Assembly: GCA_026387915.1 (NCBI GenBank)
Contig: JAPLKS010000022.1
Coordinates: forward strand, 62,001-126,000
Origin: Gemmatimonadota bacterium
GTDB lineage: Bacteria > Gemmatimonadota > Gemmatimonadetes > Gemmatimonadales > Gemmatimonadaceae
Length of the DNA: 64,000 bases
Reading direction: 5' to 3'
Below are positions 16,898-26,658 of this stretch, piece after piece. The position numbers were made by a program, and so were the translations under genes. Below the pieces are notes generated by a model. It worked only from the letters and a program-made list of their open reading frames with translations, ran no database searches and was not told where the DNA came from. Every line of letters starts with the position of its first letter. Positions within the stretch are counted from its first letter, which is position 1.

Positions 16898-19159
16898 ATG
16901 ACAACGCCAACCAGTATGGAACGCCGCGCTTTTCTCCAGCGCTTGGCGACCGGCGGCCTTGTGCTTGCCGTGGGCGTGAACGGCGTGCGTCACCTCGAGG
17001 CGATGACTGCATTCTTCACACTTGATCCGCTGCAACCGTCGGTACATCTCAGCATCGGCGAGGATGGCCTCGTCACCGTGGTCTGCCACCGTTCTGAAAT
17101 GGGCCAAGGGGTGCGCACCGCACTCTGCATGGTGATGGCTGACGAACTCGAAGCAGACTGGACCACCATTCGCATTGAACAGGCGATCGGCGACAAAAAG
17201 TACGGCGATCAGAACACCGACGGCTCCACCAGCATTCGCGCGGGCTCGTACGACCGCTTCCGGCTTGCCGGCGCTGCCGCGCGCGCGATGCTCGAACAGG
17301 CAGCCGCTACAGAGTGGGGCGTGCCGTTGGCCGAGGTCACCGCACGCAATGGTGCGGTGGTACACGACGGCAGCAAACGCTCGCTCCCCTTTGGCAAACT
17401 CGTGGCGCGCGCACGGACACTCCCGGTGCCCACCAAGCCCAAGCTCAAGGACGAATCGCAGTTCCGTTTCATCGGCAAAGAAGTCGCCGGGCTCGACCTA
17501 CACGACATTCTCACTGGCAAGGCCATCTTCGGGCAGGACGCGAAGATGAAGGGAATGAAAATCGCCGTCGTGTTGCGTCCGCCGGTGTACGGCTCCAAGG
17601 TTGCCACGCTCGACGCATCGGCCGCACTGAAGGTGAAAGGGGTGGAGCGTGTGATCACGCTGGCCACCACGCCCGTGCCGTCCGGCTTTCAGCCGCTAGG
17701 CGGCGTGGCCGTTGTGGCCACGAGCACATGGGCCGCGCTGCAGGGACGGCGCGCGCTCAAAGTCACATGGACGGCGAGCCCCAACGACGGCTACGATTCC
17801 GACAAGTACCGCGCCGAACTGCAAAAATCCGCACGCGCGCCCGGACGCGTCATTCGTCGACAAGGAGATGCAGCGGCCGCACTCGCGAACTCCACACGCA
17901 AGGTGACCGCCGAGTATTACGCGCCGCATCTGGCGCAAGCGCCCATGGAGCCGCCGGCCGCCGTGGCGATGGTCACGGCTACTGGATGTGAATGCTGGGT
18001 CTGCACTCAGAATCCGCAAGAAGTGCGCGACTCGGTGGCAACCGCACTCAAACTTCCAAAAGAAAAAGTCATCTGTCACGTCACCATGCTCGGCGGCGGC
18101 TTCGGACGAAAATCCAAACCCGATTACGCGGTGGAAGCGGCACTGCTCTCCAAAGAAATGCACGCGCCGGTGAAAGTCATCTGGACGCGCGAAGACGACA
18201 TCCAGAACGGCTATCCGCATACGGTGGCGTTCCAACATTTTGAAGGGGCGCTCGACGCGTCGGGCAAGGTCACGGCATTGCTGCACCGCGTGGCCTCGCC
18301 GTCGATCAACAGCACCTTCGCCCCTGGCGTCACCGACCTGAGTGACGGCGAGGCCACCGCCGGACTCCTCGATTCTCCGTACGCGATCCCCAACTATCAG
18401 GCCGAGTCGTGCAAAGCCATTCCGCATGTGCGCATTGGCTGGTTTCGCTCGGTCAATAACATTCCGCACGCTTTTGCGATTTCGTCCTTCCTCGACGAAC
18501 TCGCCCACGCCGCCGGGCGCGATCCGCGTGACTTTCTGCTCGAACTACTCGGCCCCGACCGAATTGTGGATATGAAGCAGGTGGGTGCCGTGAATCCGGT
18601 GGACAACTACGGCGGCACCTGGGAAGAGCACCCGCTCGACATTGCGCGGTATCGCAAAGTGCTCGAACTAGCCACCGCCAAGGCCGGCTGGGGCAAGCAA
18701 CTGCCCAAGGGCGAAGGGCTCGGCCTCGCCGTGCACCGCAGCTTCCTCTCGTACGTGGCCGTGGTGGTGCATGCGAAAGTCAGCGCCAAGGGTGAGATCG
18801 TGATCCCACGCGTGGACATCGCCATGGATTGCGGCTTCATGGTGCACCCCGAGCGCATTCGCTCGCAGGCCGAGGGCGCCGTGGTCATGGGGCTGAGCAA
18901 CGCCATCACGAGTGAACTCTCGTACAAGAATGGGCGCGTGGCGCAGTCGAACTTCAACGATTACCGGGTGCTGCGCATGAGCGCCGCGCCGCGCGAAACG
19001 CATGTGCATCTGGCGCCGAGTGGCGGTGCGCCGGGCGGTGTCGGTGAGCCGGGGGTGCCGCCAGTCGCACCAGCGCTCGCCAATGCGATTTTCGCGGCGA
19101 CCGGCAAACGTATTCGCTCGCTTCCGCTCGGCAAAGAACTGACCAAGAACAACGGGTGA
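16898..19159 (+). CDS. Molybdenum hydroxylase large subunit, TAT-exported (IorB-like)
   Basis: 753 residues with a twin-arginine signal (ERRAFLQR followed by a hydrophobic stretch), so the cofactor-loaded complex is probably exported folded with its small subunit. Xanthine-dehydrogenase-family motifs include MLGGGFGRKS (about 398) at the molybdopterin site and the GVGEPGVPPVAP block (about 712) with the catalytic Glu. Isoquinoline-1-oxidoreductase-type enzymes hydroxylate N-heterocycles or aldehydes. The substrate here is unknown. It is downstream of the CoA ligase and only four bases upstream of a peptidase. Confidence 0.9.
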   Translation: MTTPTSMERRAFLQRLATGGLVLAVGVNGVRHLEAMTAFFTLDPLQPSVHLSIGEDGLVTVVCHRSEMGQGVRTALCMVMADELEADWTTIRIEQAIGDKKYGDQNTDGSTSIRAGSYDRFRLAGAAARAMLEQAAATEWGVPLAEVTARNGAVVHDGSKRSLPFGKLVARARTLPVPTKPKLKDESQFRFIGKEVAGLDLHDILTGKAIFGQDAKMKGMKIAVVLRPPVYGSKVATLDASAALKVKGVERVITLATTPVPSGFQPLGGVAVVATSTWAALQGRRALKVTWTASPNDGYDSDKYRAELQKSARAPGRVIRRQGDAAAALANSTRKVTAEYYAPHLAQAPMEPPAAVAMVTATGCECWVCTQNPQEVRDSVATALKLPKEKVICHVTMLGGGFGRKSKPDYAVEAALLSKEMHAPVKVIWTREDDIQNGYPHTVAFQHFEGALDASGKVTALLHRVASPSINSTFAPGVTDLSDGEATAGLLDSPYAIPNYQAESCKAIPHVRIGWFRSVNNIPHAFAISSFLDELAHAAGRDPRDFLLELLGPDRIVDMKQVGAVNPVDNYGGTWEEHPLDIARYRKVLELATAKAGWGKQLPKGEGLGLAVHRSFLSYVAVVVHAKVSAKGEIVIPRVDIAMDCGFMVHPERIRSQAEGAVVMGLSNAITSELSYKNGRVAQSNFNDYRVLRMSAAPRETHVHLAPSGGAPGGVGEPGVPPVAPALANAIFAATGKRIRSLPLGKELTKNNG

Positions 19160-19163
19160 ACCC

Positions 19164-21515
19164 ATGAAGGCGCTCCTCCTGATTCCGCTCGTCGCGTCCG
19201 TCGCGTCCGTCGCACTGGCGCAGCGACCAACGGTTACCACCGCAACGTACGCCAAGGCGGAGCAGCGATTCTCCAAGAATGCCGATGCGATGGTCCTCGG
19301 TGATCGCATCGCGCCTAACTGGATCGCGGGAAGCGATCGCTTTTGGTATCGCGTCACCACGTCACGTGGCGCCGCGTTTATGTATGTGGATCCCGCACGG
19401 AAGATTCGCCGTGTGGCCTTTGATCACGCACAGCTATCAGTCGCACTCGGTCGCGCGGCCGACACGACGCTGGTGGCCGACTCATTGCCTTTTCAAACAT
19501 TGGAGTGGCAGGAAGAGGGCGCACTGACGCGCGTGCAGGTGATGCTGCGAGGAAAGAGTTGGCGCTGCAACATCAGCGCGGCGTACGAGTGCGCGAGTGT
19601 CACGCCCCCCAAGATTGATCCATCTGAACTGCGTTCGCCGGACGGCCGTTGGGCGCTGTCGTTGAAAGAGCATAATCTCTGGCTCCGCAATACCGCGACT
19701 GACGAAAGCAAAGCGCTCACCACCGACGGCACCGCACGCTATGGCTATGCGCGCGATCCCGAAGCCAACACCACTTTTATCACCATGCAACGGGCTGGCA
19801 TGCCTGTGGTACCGGTCGCCAGTTGGTCATCCGATTCCAAGCGCATCGTCGCGCAGCGCATTGATCAGCGCCGAGTGCCACTGTCGTACCTGCTGCAGTC
19901 GTCGCCCGACAGCGGCGTCCGGGCAAAACTCTGGACGTTCGCCTTTCCCTTCCCTGGTGACTCCGTCGCGCAGGGCACCTGGCAGCTCTTCGACGCCGCG
20001 TCAGGACAGCGCATCAGCACCGATGCGCACCCAATGCCGACACCGTATGGTTCGTCGCTCACGTTTCAGGAAGCGTGGTGGAGCGATTCGGCCGGTACGC
20101 AGCTGTACTACATCGAGCATGAACGCGGCGGCAAAGCCTGGTGGCTCAAGGCGATAGACGTGGCTTCTGGCACCACGCGCACGGTGGCCGAAGAGCGCGG
20201 CCCCACGCTTGTGGAAGCAACGCTCGAACTTGGCACACGTCCTGAAATACACGTGACACACGATGGCCGCGAGATCATCTGGCCTTCGGAGCGAGATGGC
20301 TGGCAGCATCTGTACTTGCTCGACGCCGCGACCGGCCGCGTCAAATCGCAAATCACGTCGGGGCCGTGGGTCGTGCGGCGTATTGTTCGGGTGGATGACG
20401 CGACGCGACGCATCTGGTTCCTCGGCACCGGGCGCGAAGCCGGCCGAGATCCGTACCTCACCCATTTGTACGTCGTCGGTTTTGATGGGCGCGGGCTCAC
20501 GCTCCTGTCGCCGGAAGATGCCCACCACGAAATCACGCTCGGGGCCAAAGGCGACTGGGTGATTGATCGGTACAGTCGCGCGGATGTCGCACCGGTCACG
20601 GTGGTGCGATCGCTCGACGGCAAGAGCGTGTTGCCACTCGAGCGCGCGGATGTGTCGCGCCTCCTGGCCACCGGCTGGCGCTGGCCCGAACGGTTTTCAA
20701 CAAAAGCCGCGGACGGGGTGACCGATCTGTTCGGCCTCCTCTACAAGCCCGCCGATTTTGATTCGACCAAACGATACCCGGTGATTGAAGAGATTTACCC
20801 CGGGCCGCAAACAATCGAAGTCCCCAAGGCCTTCGTTGCCGGTGGGGATATCAACGCGTTGGTCGAACTCGGCATGATCGGCTTTCGGGTGGATGGCCGC
20901 GGGACGCCGTTCCGCTCGAAAGCCTTCCATAATTATTCGTACGGCCACCTCGAAAACGGCGGTGGACTTGAGGATCACGTTGCGGCGCTACGTGAGATTG
21001 CAAAAAGCCGAGCGTATGTAGACCTCGATCGCGTTGGGATCTATGGCCATTCCGGCGGCGGCTTCGCCTCCGCGCGCGCGATGTTTCTGTATCCCGACCT
21101 GTACAAGGTGGCGGTTTCGTCCGCCGGCAATCATGACCAGCGCGGCTACCTCTCGCTCTGGGGCGAGACCTACCAGGGGATGCCGCAGGGCGACAACTAT
21201 GCGGCGCAGGCCAATCCGTCGATTGCCAAGAACCTCAAGGGCAAGTTGATGCTCGTGTATGGCGACATGGACGACAACGTGGCGCCCGCGCTCACCCTGC
21301 AGGTGATGAACGCGCTGACCAAGGCCAATAAATCTTTTGATATGATGGTGGTGCCCAATGGATCGCACGGCATGGTGTACAACATGTATTTCCGCCGGCG
21401 GCGCTGGGATTACTTCGTGGAGCACTTGATCGGCGCCACGCCCCCGCGCGACTACCTCATTACCACCGCGCCTGAGCTTCCGCCGGCGATCGTGGGGACG
21501 GGAACGCTGCCGTAA
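19164..21515 (+). CDS. Secreted S9-family prolyl oligopeptidase (DPP IV-like)
   Basis: 783 residues, signal peptide ending VALAQR. The N-terminal about 500 residues form the beta-propeller (SPDGRWALSLKEHNLWLRN, WSDSKRIV). The C-terminal alpha/beta-hydrolase has nucleophile Ser in YGHSGGG (about 628), Asp in GDMDDNV (about 700) and His in NGSHGM (about 734). The family removes dipeptides or cleaves after Pro in short peptides. It starts four bases after the molybdenum subunit, so they are co-transcribed, although a functional link is not obvious. Confidence 0.9.
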   Translation: MKALLLIPLVASVASVALAQRPTVTTATYAKAEQRFSKNADAMVLGDRIAPNWIAGSDRFWYRVTTSRGAAFMYVDPARKIRRVAFDHAQLSVALGRAADTTLVADSLPFQTLEWQEEGALTRVQVMLRGKSWRCNISAAYECASVTPPKIDPSELRSPDGRWALSLKEHNLWLRNTATDESKALTTDGTARYGYARDPEANTTFITMQRAGMPVVPVASWSSDSKRIVAQRIDQRRVPLSYLLQSSPDSGVRAKLWTFAFPFPGDSVAQGTWQLFDAASGQRISTDAHPMPTPYGSSLTFQEAWWSDSAGTQLYYIEHERGGKAWWLKAIDVASGTTRTVAEERGPTLVEATLELGTRPEIHVTHDGREIIWPSERDGWQHLYLLDAATGRVKSQITSGPWVVRRIVRVDDATRRIWFLGTGREAGRDPYLTHLYVVGFDGRGLTLLSPEDAHHEITLGAKGDWVIDRYSRADVAPVTVVRSLDGKSVLPLERADVSRLLATGWRWPERFSTKAADGVTDLFGLLYKPADFDSTKRYPVIEEIYPGPQTIEVPKAFVAGGDINALVELGMIGFRVDGRGTPFRSKAFHNYSYGHLENGGGLEDHVAALREIAKSRAYVDLDRVGIYGHSGGGFASARAMFLYPDLYKVAVSSAGNHDQRGYLSLWGETYQGMPQGDNYAAQANPSIAKNLKGKLMLVYGDMDDNVAPALTLQVMNALTKANKSFDMMVVPNGSHGMVYNMYFRRRRWDYFVEHLIGATPPRDYLITTAPELPPAIVGTGTLP

Positions 21516-21657
21516 TACGGATTGAAGTGGCGCGCTCTAGTATTGCTCGCGCGGGGTTGAGGGTCCGACTCGACGGCGAACATAGGCGGCGAAGCAGAAA
21601 AAGTGGCCTGTCCCAATAAAGGGACGCTGCATTTGACGTTTTAACTGAAGTTGGAAG

Positions 21658-21692
21658 AAGGCGGCTCCTGACAAGGGGGTCGCCTTATTCTT
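21658..21692 (+). terminator. Probable intrinsic terminator after the S9 peptidase
   Basis: Left arm AAGGCGGCTCC (21658-21668) pairs with GGGGTCGCCTT (21676-21686) over 11 bp including two G-T pairs, with loop TGACAAG. It is followed by ATTCTTCTCC. It probably ends the long maoC-to-peptidase transcript before the SusCD promoter. Confidence 0.6.
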
Positions 21693-21736
21693 CTCCGGCG
21701 GAAGCTATGGTAAGATGTTGCCATGTAATGATTTAC

Positions 21737-21765
21737 GATGACACTGGTCAGTGACCAATGTCATC
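21737..21765. promoter_or_regulatory. 29-bp near-perfect palindrome upstream of susC, candidate operator
   Basis: The top strand from 21737 runs GATGACACTGGTCA then G then TGACCAATGTCATC. Apart from the central base, only one pair of positions breaks the symmetry (C/A at 21742 and 21760). It lies about 180 bases upstream of the susC start. Half of it contains TGACATTGGT on the minus strand, the same 10-mer as the TetR/maoC operator at 12901-12910. Confidence 0.65.
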
Positions 21766-21847
21766 ATTTCTGCATTGCTTGGTATACCAGTCGACCACAC
21801 CCTCAGCACCCATCACACCCAAAGAAATCGCGAGCGAACATTCGAAC

Positions 21848-21877
21848 TGGACTGCCGCAGGAATGCTTCTATATATA
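21848..21877 (+). promoter_or_regulatory. Possible sigma-70-type promoter for susCD
   Basis: TGGACT at 21848-21853 (four of six matches to TTGACA) is followed after 16 bases by TATATA at 21870-21875 in a locally AT-rich run. It would place transcription about 60 bases upstream of ATG 21946. The match is modest and the spacing could also be 18 with the next TATATA register. Confidence 0.35.
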
Positions 21878-21945
21878 AGGTTGTGAAATAGCGTTGTGTT
21901 TGTGTTGTTACAGGACTCACGGTACACCAACCCGGTACCCCCTTT

Positions 21946-24900
21946 ATGAAGAAACGAGTTCTCCTGCTGCTAATGGGAACATTCCTTTTTGCTGCGCAAG
22001 CGTTCGCGCAGCAAAAAGCCATTACCGGCAAAATCACCAACGAGCAGGGATTCCCGCTCGGTGGTGTCCAAGTGGTCATCAAAGGCACCACCACTGGTGC
22101 GGTGAGTAACACCGACGGTGGCTACTCGGTGCGTGCAACGGTCGGTCAGCTGTTGCAGTTCCGCCTGATCGGTATGCAGATGGTGGAGCGCACGATCGGC
22201 GCCGAGAGCGTGATCAACGTGCAGTTGATGCGCGCGACCGCGAAGCTCGACGCGATGGTCGTCACCGCGCTGGGCCAGACGGCACAGCAACGGTCGCTCG
22301 GCACCTCGCAGCAGCAGGTCGAAGGGGCGGCGATTGCGCAGACTCAGCGCGAAAACTTCATCAACGCCATTCAGGGCCGCGTGGCCGGCGTGGACGTCAC
22401 GAGCAGCTCCGGCGTTCCGGGCGCGTCGTCGTCCATCACCATCCGTGGCATCAGCTCCATCAGCAGCAGCAACCAGCCGCTGATGATTGTTGACGGCCTC
22501 CCGCTCGACAACAAGACGACGAACACGAACTCCCTCGCGTCCGACGCGCCGGGTTCGCTGACCGCCTTCAACAACCGCGGCATCGACTTCACGAACCGCG
22601 CGGGCGACATCAATCCCGAAGACATCGAAACGATGGTCATCCTGAAGGGACCGGAAGCCTCGGCTCTTTACGGCATCGACGCGGCCAACGGCGCCATTGT
22701 CATCACGACGAAGCGCGGCAAGGCAGGCACCGGCGGGTTTGAGTACAGCAACAACTTCCGCGTCGAAAGCACGAACGCTCGGCCGGCCGTGCAACATCAG
22801 TACGGCCCGACGTCGATCAACGGCAGCACGCTCGGCTCGTTCCAGTACTTTGGCGCGCCGTACGCTGCGAACACGACGTTCTATGACAACATCGATGGCT
22901 TCTTCCGTACGGCGGTCAGCCAGCGCCACAACTTGGCGTTCAGTGGCGCGGCGCCGGACGATAAGGTCAACTATCGTGTTGGCGTGTCGATTGACAAGCA
23001 GCTCGGTGTGATCCCGAACGCGGACTATACGCGTTTCAATATCACGGGCGCGTCGGCGGCGCAGGTCAACCGCTGGCTCAAGACAGACTTGTCATTTGCG
23101 TTTGCGAACGTGAATAACAACCAGCCGTACAAAGGTGACGCTGGCCCGCTCCTAGGGCTGCTCCTCTGGCCCGCGACGGACCAGGCATCGAGCTACCTCA
23201 CCCCAGCTGGTGGCCGCCGCCGCATCACGGCCCTCACGCAGACGGGTGAAATCGACAACCCGTACTTCAACGTCAACAAGAACAACAATAACTCGATCAA
23301 CAACCGCATGTTGCTCAACTTGGGCTTCGTGCTAACGCCGCTCTCGTGGGCGGACTTGAAGACCAACATCGGGTATGACGGCTACACCAACGCGAGCACC
23401 ATTATCCGCAACCCGGAAAGTGTGCTCGGCTTTACGTACAACGGTGTGCTCGACCTGAATACCGACGTCACGCGCAACATCAACATTCAGACGTTGTTCA
23501 ACGTCCATCCGCGCGCATTGACGAAAGATCTTTCGATTAGCGGTTTTGTTGGCCAGTCCATGCAGGATGCCAAGTCCGAAATCGACGGCATCGAAGGGTT
23601 GAACTTCTTGGACCCGAACTTCGTGTCGATCAACAACACGAGCTCGCGCTCGAGCCGTACGACGATCAGCCAGCGCCGCCTCGTGAGCGCATTCGGCAGC
23701 GCGTCGCTCGATTTCCGGAAGTACCTGTACCTGAACGTCACGGGCCGTAATGACTGGACGTCGACGATTCCGCTGGCGCACAACTCGTTCTTCTATCCGT
23801 CGGTGTCGTCCAGCTTCATCTTCTCCGACGCCTTCCCGTCCGTTGCCAAGTACGTGACCGGCAAGGTGCGTGCGGGCTTCGCCGAGGTGGGCCGCGATGC
23901 CCGTCCGTACGCGTTCGCGCCGTCGCTCGAGTACAAGACGACATCGGGTGGCGGCTACGGCTCCACGTTCTACGGCCCGAACATCGATCTCAAGCCGGAG
24001 TTCGCGAAGTCATACGAGTTCGGAACGGAACTCAGCTTCTTCGACGACCGCCTTGGTCTCGATGTGACGTACTACAAGAAGCAGACGCAGGACCAGATCG
24101 TGAACGACATCCGCGGCTCGTACGGCACCGGGTTCATTCTGTTCAACCTGAACGGCGCCTCCACCGAGAACCACGGCATCGAGATCACGCTACGCGGTAC
24201 GCCGATCATCAAGCGCGACTTCACGTGGGATGTGCAGGCCAACTTCACGATGGCTCGCGGCAAGGTCGTCTCGCTTCCGCACGCGCTTCCCGAATCGTAT
24301 GTGTCGGACACCTGGCTCTACGGCAATGTGCGCAACGGCACGATGCCTGGGCTCTCGACGATGTCGCTCACGGGCTTCTTCTACCTCCGCGACACCTCGA
24401 GCACCAACGGGCACAAGGGCGAACTGCTCATTGACCCGACCTCGGGACTCCCGCTGCGGTCGAGCGTGTTCATCGCGGGCGGCTATGATCGCCAACCCGA
24501 TTACACGATCGGTCTCTCGAACACCTTCAAGTACAAGCGCTTCACGCTCGACTTCCTGCTCGACATCCGGAAGGGCGGTGACATCTTCAACGCCACGGAG
24601 CATTATCTCACGGTTCGTGGTCTCGCCACGAGCACGACCGACCGTGAGAAGCCCCGCGTCATCCCGGGTGTTGTCCGCGACGGCAAGGAAAACACGGCCA
24701 CCCCGACGATCAACAACATCGTTGTGGTTCCGGCGGTGCAGACGGGCTACTACACGAACATGAGCGAAGAGCTCTTCATCGAGAAGAACATCAACTGGCT
24801 GCGCCTCCGCGACATCACGTTGCGCTACAACATCCCGGATAACTGGATGCACACGCGGAACGCCAGCGTCTTCATCACGGGGACGGACCTGTTCCTTCTC

Positions 24901-25035
24901 ACCAACTACACCGGACTCGACCCGATCGTGAACGGCAATACCGCCGCCGTCGGTGGATCGGGTGGCACGGGCATCGACTTCGGAAACTTCCCGATCCCGC
25001 GCGGTGTGAGCTTTGGCCTCAAGGTGGGCTTCTAA
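21946..25035 (+). CDS. SusC/RagA-family TonB-linked outer-membrane receptor
   Basis: 1029 residues. The signal peptide ends AFAQQ. A CarboxypepD-regulatory-like beta-sandwich follows (ITGKITNEQGFPLGGVQVVIKG, about 24-100), then the TonB plug with the SusC hallmark (TIRGISSISSSNQPLMIVDGLPL, MVILKGPEASALYG, NGAIVITTKRGK). The rest is a 22-strand barrel ending in GVSFGLKVGF. It works with the adjacent SusD lipoprotein as a lidded importer for glycans or peptides driven by TonB-ExbBD. The short extension and missing ribosome site before ATG are noted. It is first in a three-gene operon. Confidence 0.93.
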   Translation: MKKRVLLLLMGTFLFAAQAFAQQKAITGKITNEQGFPLGGVQVVIKGTTTGAVSNTDGGYSVRATVGQLLQFRLIGMQMVERTIGAESVINVQLMRATAKLDAMVVTALGQTAQQRSLGTSQQQVEGAAIAQTQRENFINAIQGRVAGVDVTSSSGVPGASSSITIRGISSISSSNQPLMIVDGLPLDNKTTNTNSLASDAPGSLTAFNNRGIDFTNRAGDINPEDIETMVILKGPEASALYGIDAANGAIVITTKRGKAGTGGFEYSNNFRVESTNARPAVQHQYGPTSINGSTLGSFQYFGAPYAANTTFYDNIDGFFRTAVSQRHNLAFSGAAPDDKVNYRVGVSIDKQLGVIPNADYTRFNITGASAAQVNRWLKTDLSFAFANVNNNQPYKGDAGPLLGLLLWPATDQASSYLTPAGGRRRITALTQTGEIDNPYFNVNKNNNNSINNRMLLNLGFVLTPLSWADLKTNIGYDGYTNASTIIRNPESVLGFTYNGVLDLNTDVTRNINIQTLFNVHPRALTKDLSISGFVGQSMQDAKSEIDGIEGLNFLDPNFVSINNTSSRSSRTTISQRRLVSAFGSASLDFRKYLYLNVTGRNDWTSTIPLAHNSFFYPSVSSSFIFSDAFPSVAKYVTGKVRAGFAEVGRDARPYAFAPSLEYKTTSGGGYGSTFYGPNIDLKPEFAKSYEFGTELSFFDDRLGLDVTYYKKQTQDQIVNDIRGSYGTGFILFNLNGASTENHGIEITLRGTPIIKRDFTWDVQANFTMARGKVVSLPHALPESYVSDTWLYGNVRNGTMPGLSTMSLTGFFYLRDTSSTNGHKGELLIDPTSGLPLRSSVFIAGGYDRQPDYTIGLSNTFKYKRFTLDFLLDIRKGGDIFNATEHYLTVRGLATSTTDREKPRVIPGVVRDGKENTATPTINNIVVVPAVQTGYYTNMSEELFIEKNINWLRLRDITLRYNIPDNWMHTRNASVFITGTDLFLLTNYTGLDPIVNGNTAAVGGSGGTGIDFGNFPIPRGVSFGLKVGF

Positions 25036-25037
25036 CC

Positions 25038-26651
25038 ATGAAACAGATCATGAAATCCAAAGCGCCCATGAAGGTCGTGCGCGTTGCGCTGCTCGCGGGG
25101 ATGCTGGCCTTCACCCCGAGCTGCCGCCAGTTCCTCGATGTGAACACGAATCCCAATGCGCCCCAGACGGTCACCGCAAATCTGTATCTGCCCGCGATGA
25201 TCCACTGGATGTTTACGGCGCCGCAGTATGACGGCCGCTTCATCGGCCGCCTGACGCAGGAGTGGATGCTCGCAAACGGCCAGACGGCCCTGAGCACCTG
25301 GGACCGCATGGGCTATGACCCGGGCAGCGACAACGGCGCCGAACAGTGGCGTGACGTGTACTGGTCGCTCGGGCAGAACCTCGTGGACATGATGTCGAAG
25401 GCCGAAGCAGAACAGCGCTGGGACTTGCTCGGCGTCGGCCAGATCATGAAGGCGTGGGGCTGGCAGGTGCTCACCGACATGCACGGCGAGATCATCGTGA
25501 AGCAGGCGATCGATCCGTCGCGCTTCTCGTTCGACTACGACACGCAAGAGTATGCGTACACGGAAGTTCAGCGGCTCCTCGGGCTAGCCATCACCAACCT
25601 CTCGAAGACCGACGGCGCCGTGGACGCGACGTATCTCGCGCGTACCGACAAGATCTACAACGGCGACCGCACGAAGTGGCTGAAGCTCGCGAACGCCATG
25701 ATGGCGCTCAACCTCAACCACTACTCGAACAAGTCGTCCTACAAGCCGGCCGACATCATTGCCTACGTCGACAAGTCATTTGCCAGCAACGCCGACGAGC
25801 CGTTGATGTTCTATACCAACGTCGATCCGGCCTTCGCGGACCGAAATTTCCTCGGCGTCTCGCGCGGCAATTTCAACAGCTACCGTCAGACGCTGTTCGT
25901 GCTCGGCTTGATGAACGGCACCCAGTTTGGCGGCACGGTGGATCCGCGTATGAGCCGCATGCTGTCGCCGTCGCCTGACGGTCAGTACCGCGGCGTGGAC
26001 GTGAACGTGATCGGGTTTGGCGCTATGACCACGGCGCAGCAGCCGATGAATTTCTTCGGCTACACCGGCTCGACCGGTGTCTCGGGCACGCCCAGTCGCT
26101 ACATCTTCGACGACAAGACGAAGGTGCCGCTGATGACGTATGCACAGATGCAGTTCATCAAGGCCGAGGCGGCGTACCGTGGTGGCGACAAGGCCACCGC
26201 GCTCACCGCCTACAAGAACGCCATCTCGGCGCACCTCGACTTTGTGAACGCCCGCAACAGCGACAACGGCCAGACGCCGACGCAGATCACCGCGGCGGAA
26301 AAGGCTGCGTTCCTCGCCGACCCGAACATTGTGCCGGCAACCGCTGCGGGCTTGACGCTCACGCACATCATGAGCCAGAAGTACATCGCGCAGTGGGGTT
26401 GGGGACACAACGAAATCTTTATGGATATGCGCCGCTACCACTGGACCGACATCGATCCAGCCAGCGGGAAGCAGGTGTTCCCAGGCTTCACCCCGCCGAC
26501 GAATCTGCATCCTGACAACGGTGGCAAGGTCGTGCAGCGCATCCGTCCGCGATACAACTCCGAATACGTGTGGAACGTCCCCTCGCTGTCCGCCATTGGC
26601 GGACTCGCGCTGGACTACCACACGAAGCCGATTTGGATCACTCAACCGTAA
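25038..26651 (+). CDS. SusD/RagB-family outer-membrane lipoprotein
   Basis: 537 residues, starting two bases after susC. A lipobox-like TPSC (Cys about residue 29) follows a hydrophobic stretch, and the mature protein opens with the family-typical CRQFLDVNTNPNAPQ. Helical TPR-like repeats bearing the capping domain fill the rest; a late KYIAQWGWGHNEIFMDMRRY block matches the conserved SusD C-terminal region. SusD lids the SusC barrel on the cell surface and binds ligand. The predicted ligand is open, since no polysaccharide-degrading enzymes flank the pair. Confidence 0.92.
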   Translation: MKQIMKSKAPMKVVRVALLAGMLAFTPSCRQFLDVNTNPNAPQTVTANLYLPAMIHWMFTAPQYDGRFIGRLTQEWMLANGQTALSTWDRMGYDPGSDNGAEQWRDVYWSLGQNLVDMMSKAEAEQRWDLLGVGQIMKAWGWQVLTDMHGEIIVKQAIDPSRFSFDYDTQEYAYTEVQRLLGLAITNLSKTDGAVDATYLARTDKIYNGDRTKWLKLANAMMALNLNHYSNKSSYKPADIIAYVDKSFASNADEPLMFYTNVDPAFADRNFLGVSRGNFNSYRQTLFVLGLMNGTQFGGTVDPRMSRMLSPSPDGQYRGVDVNVIGFGAMTTAQQPMNFFGYTGSTGVSGTPSRYIFDDKTKVPLMTYAQMQFIKAEAAYRGGDKATALTAYKNAISAHLDFVNARNSDNGQTPTQITAAEKAAFLADPNIVPATAAGLTLTHIMSQKYIAQWGWGHNEIFMDMRRYHWTDIDPASGKQVFPGFTPPTNLHPDNGGKVVQRIRPRYNSEYVWNVPSLSAIGGLALDYHTKPIWITQP

Positions 26652-26658
26652 CCCGGCC

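Larger units (their letters stand above)
21516..21945 (+). other. 430-bp non-coding leader between the peptidase and susC
   Basis: No credible gene is visible here. In order the stretch holds a stem-loop with a following T-rich run (21658-21692), a 29-bp near-palindrome (21737-21765), an AT-rich segment with a possible promoter (21848-21877), and a leader with no clear ribosome site before ATG 21946. The length and AT content are unusual compared with the short gaps elsewhere, which marks it as a regulatory region for the SusCD operon. Confidence 0.7.
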
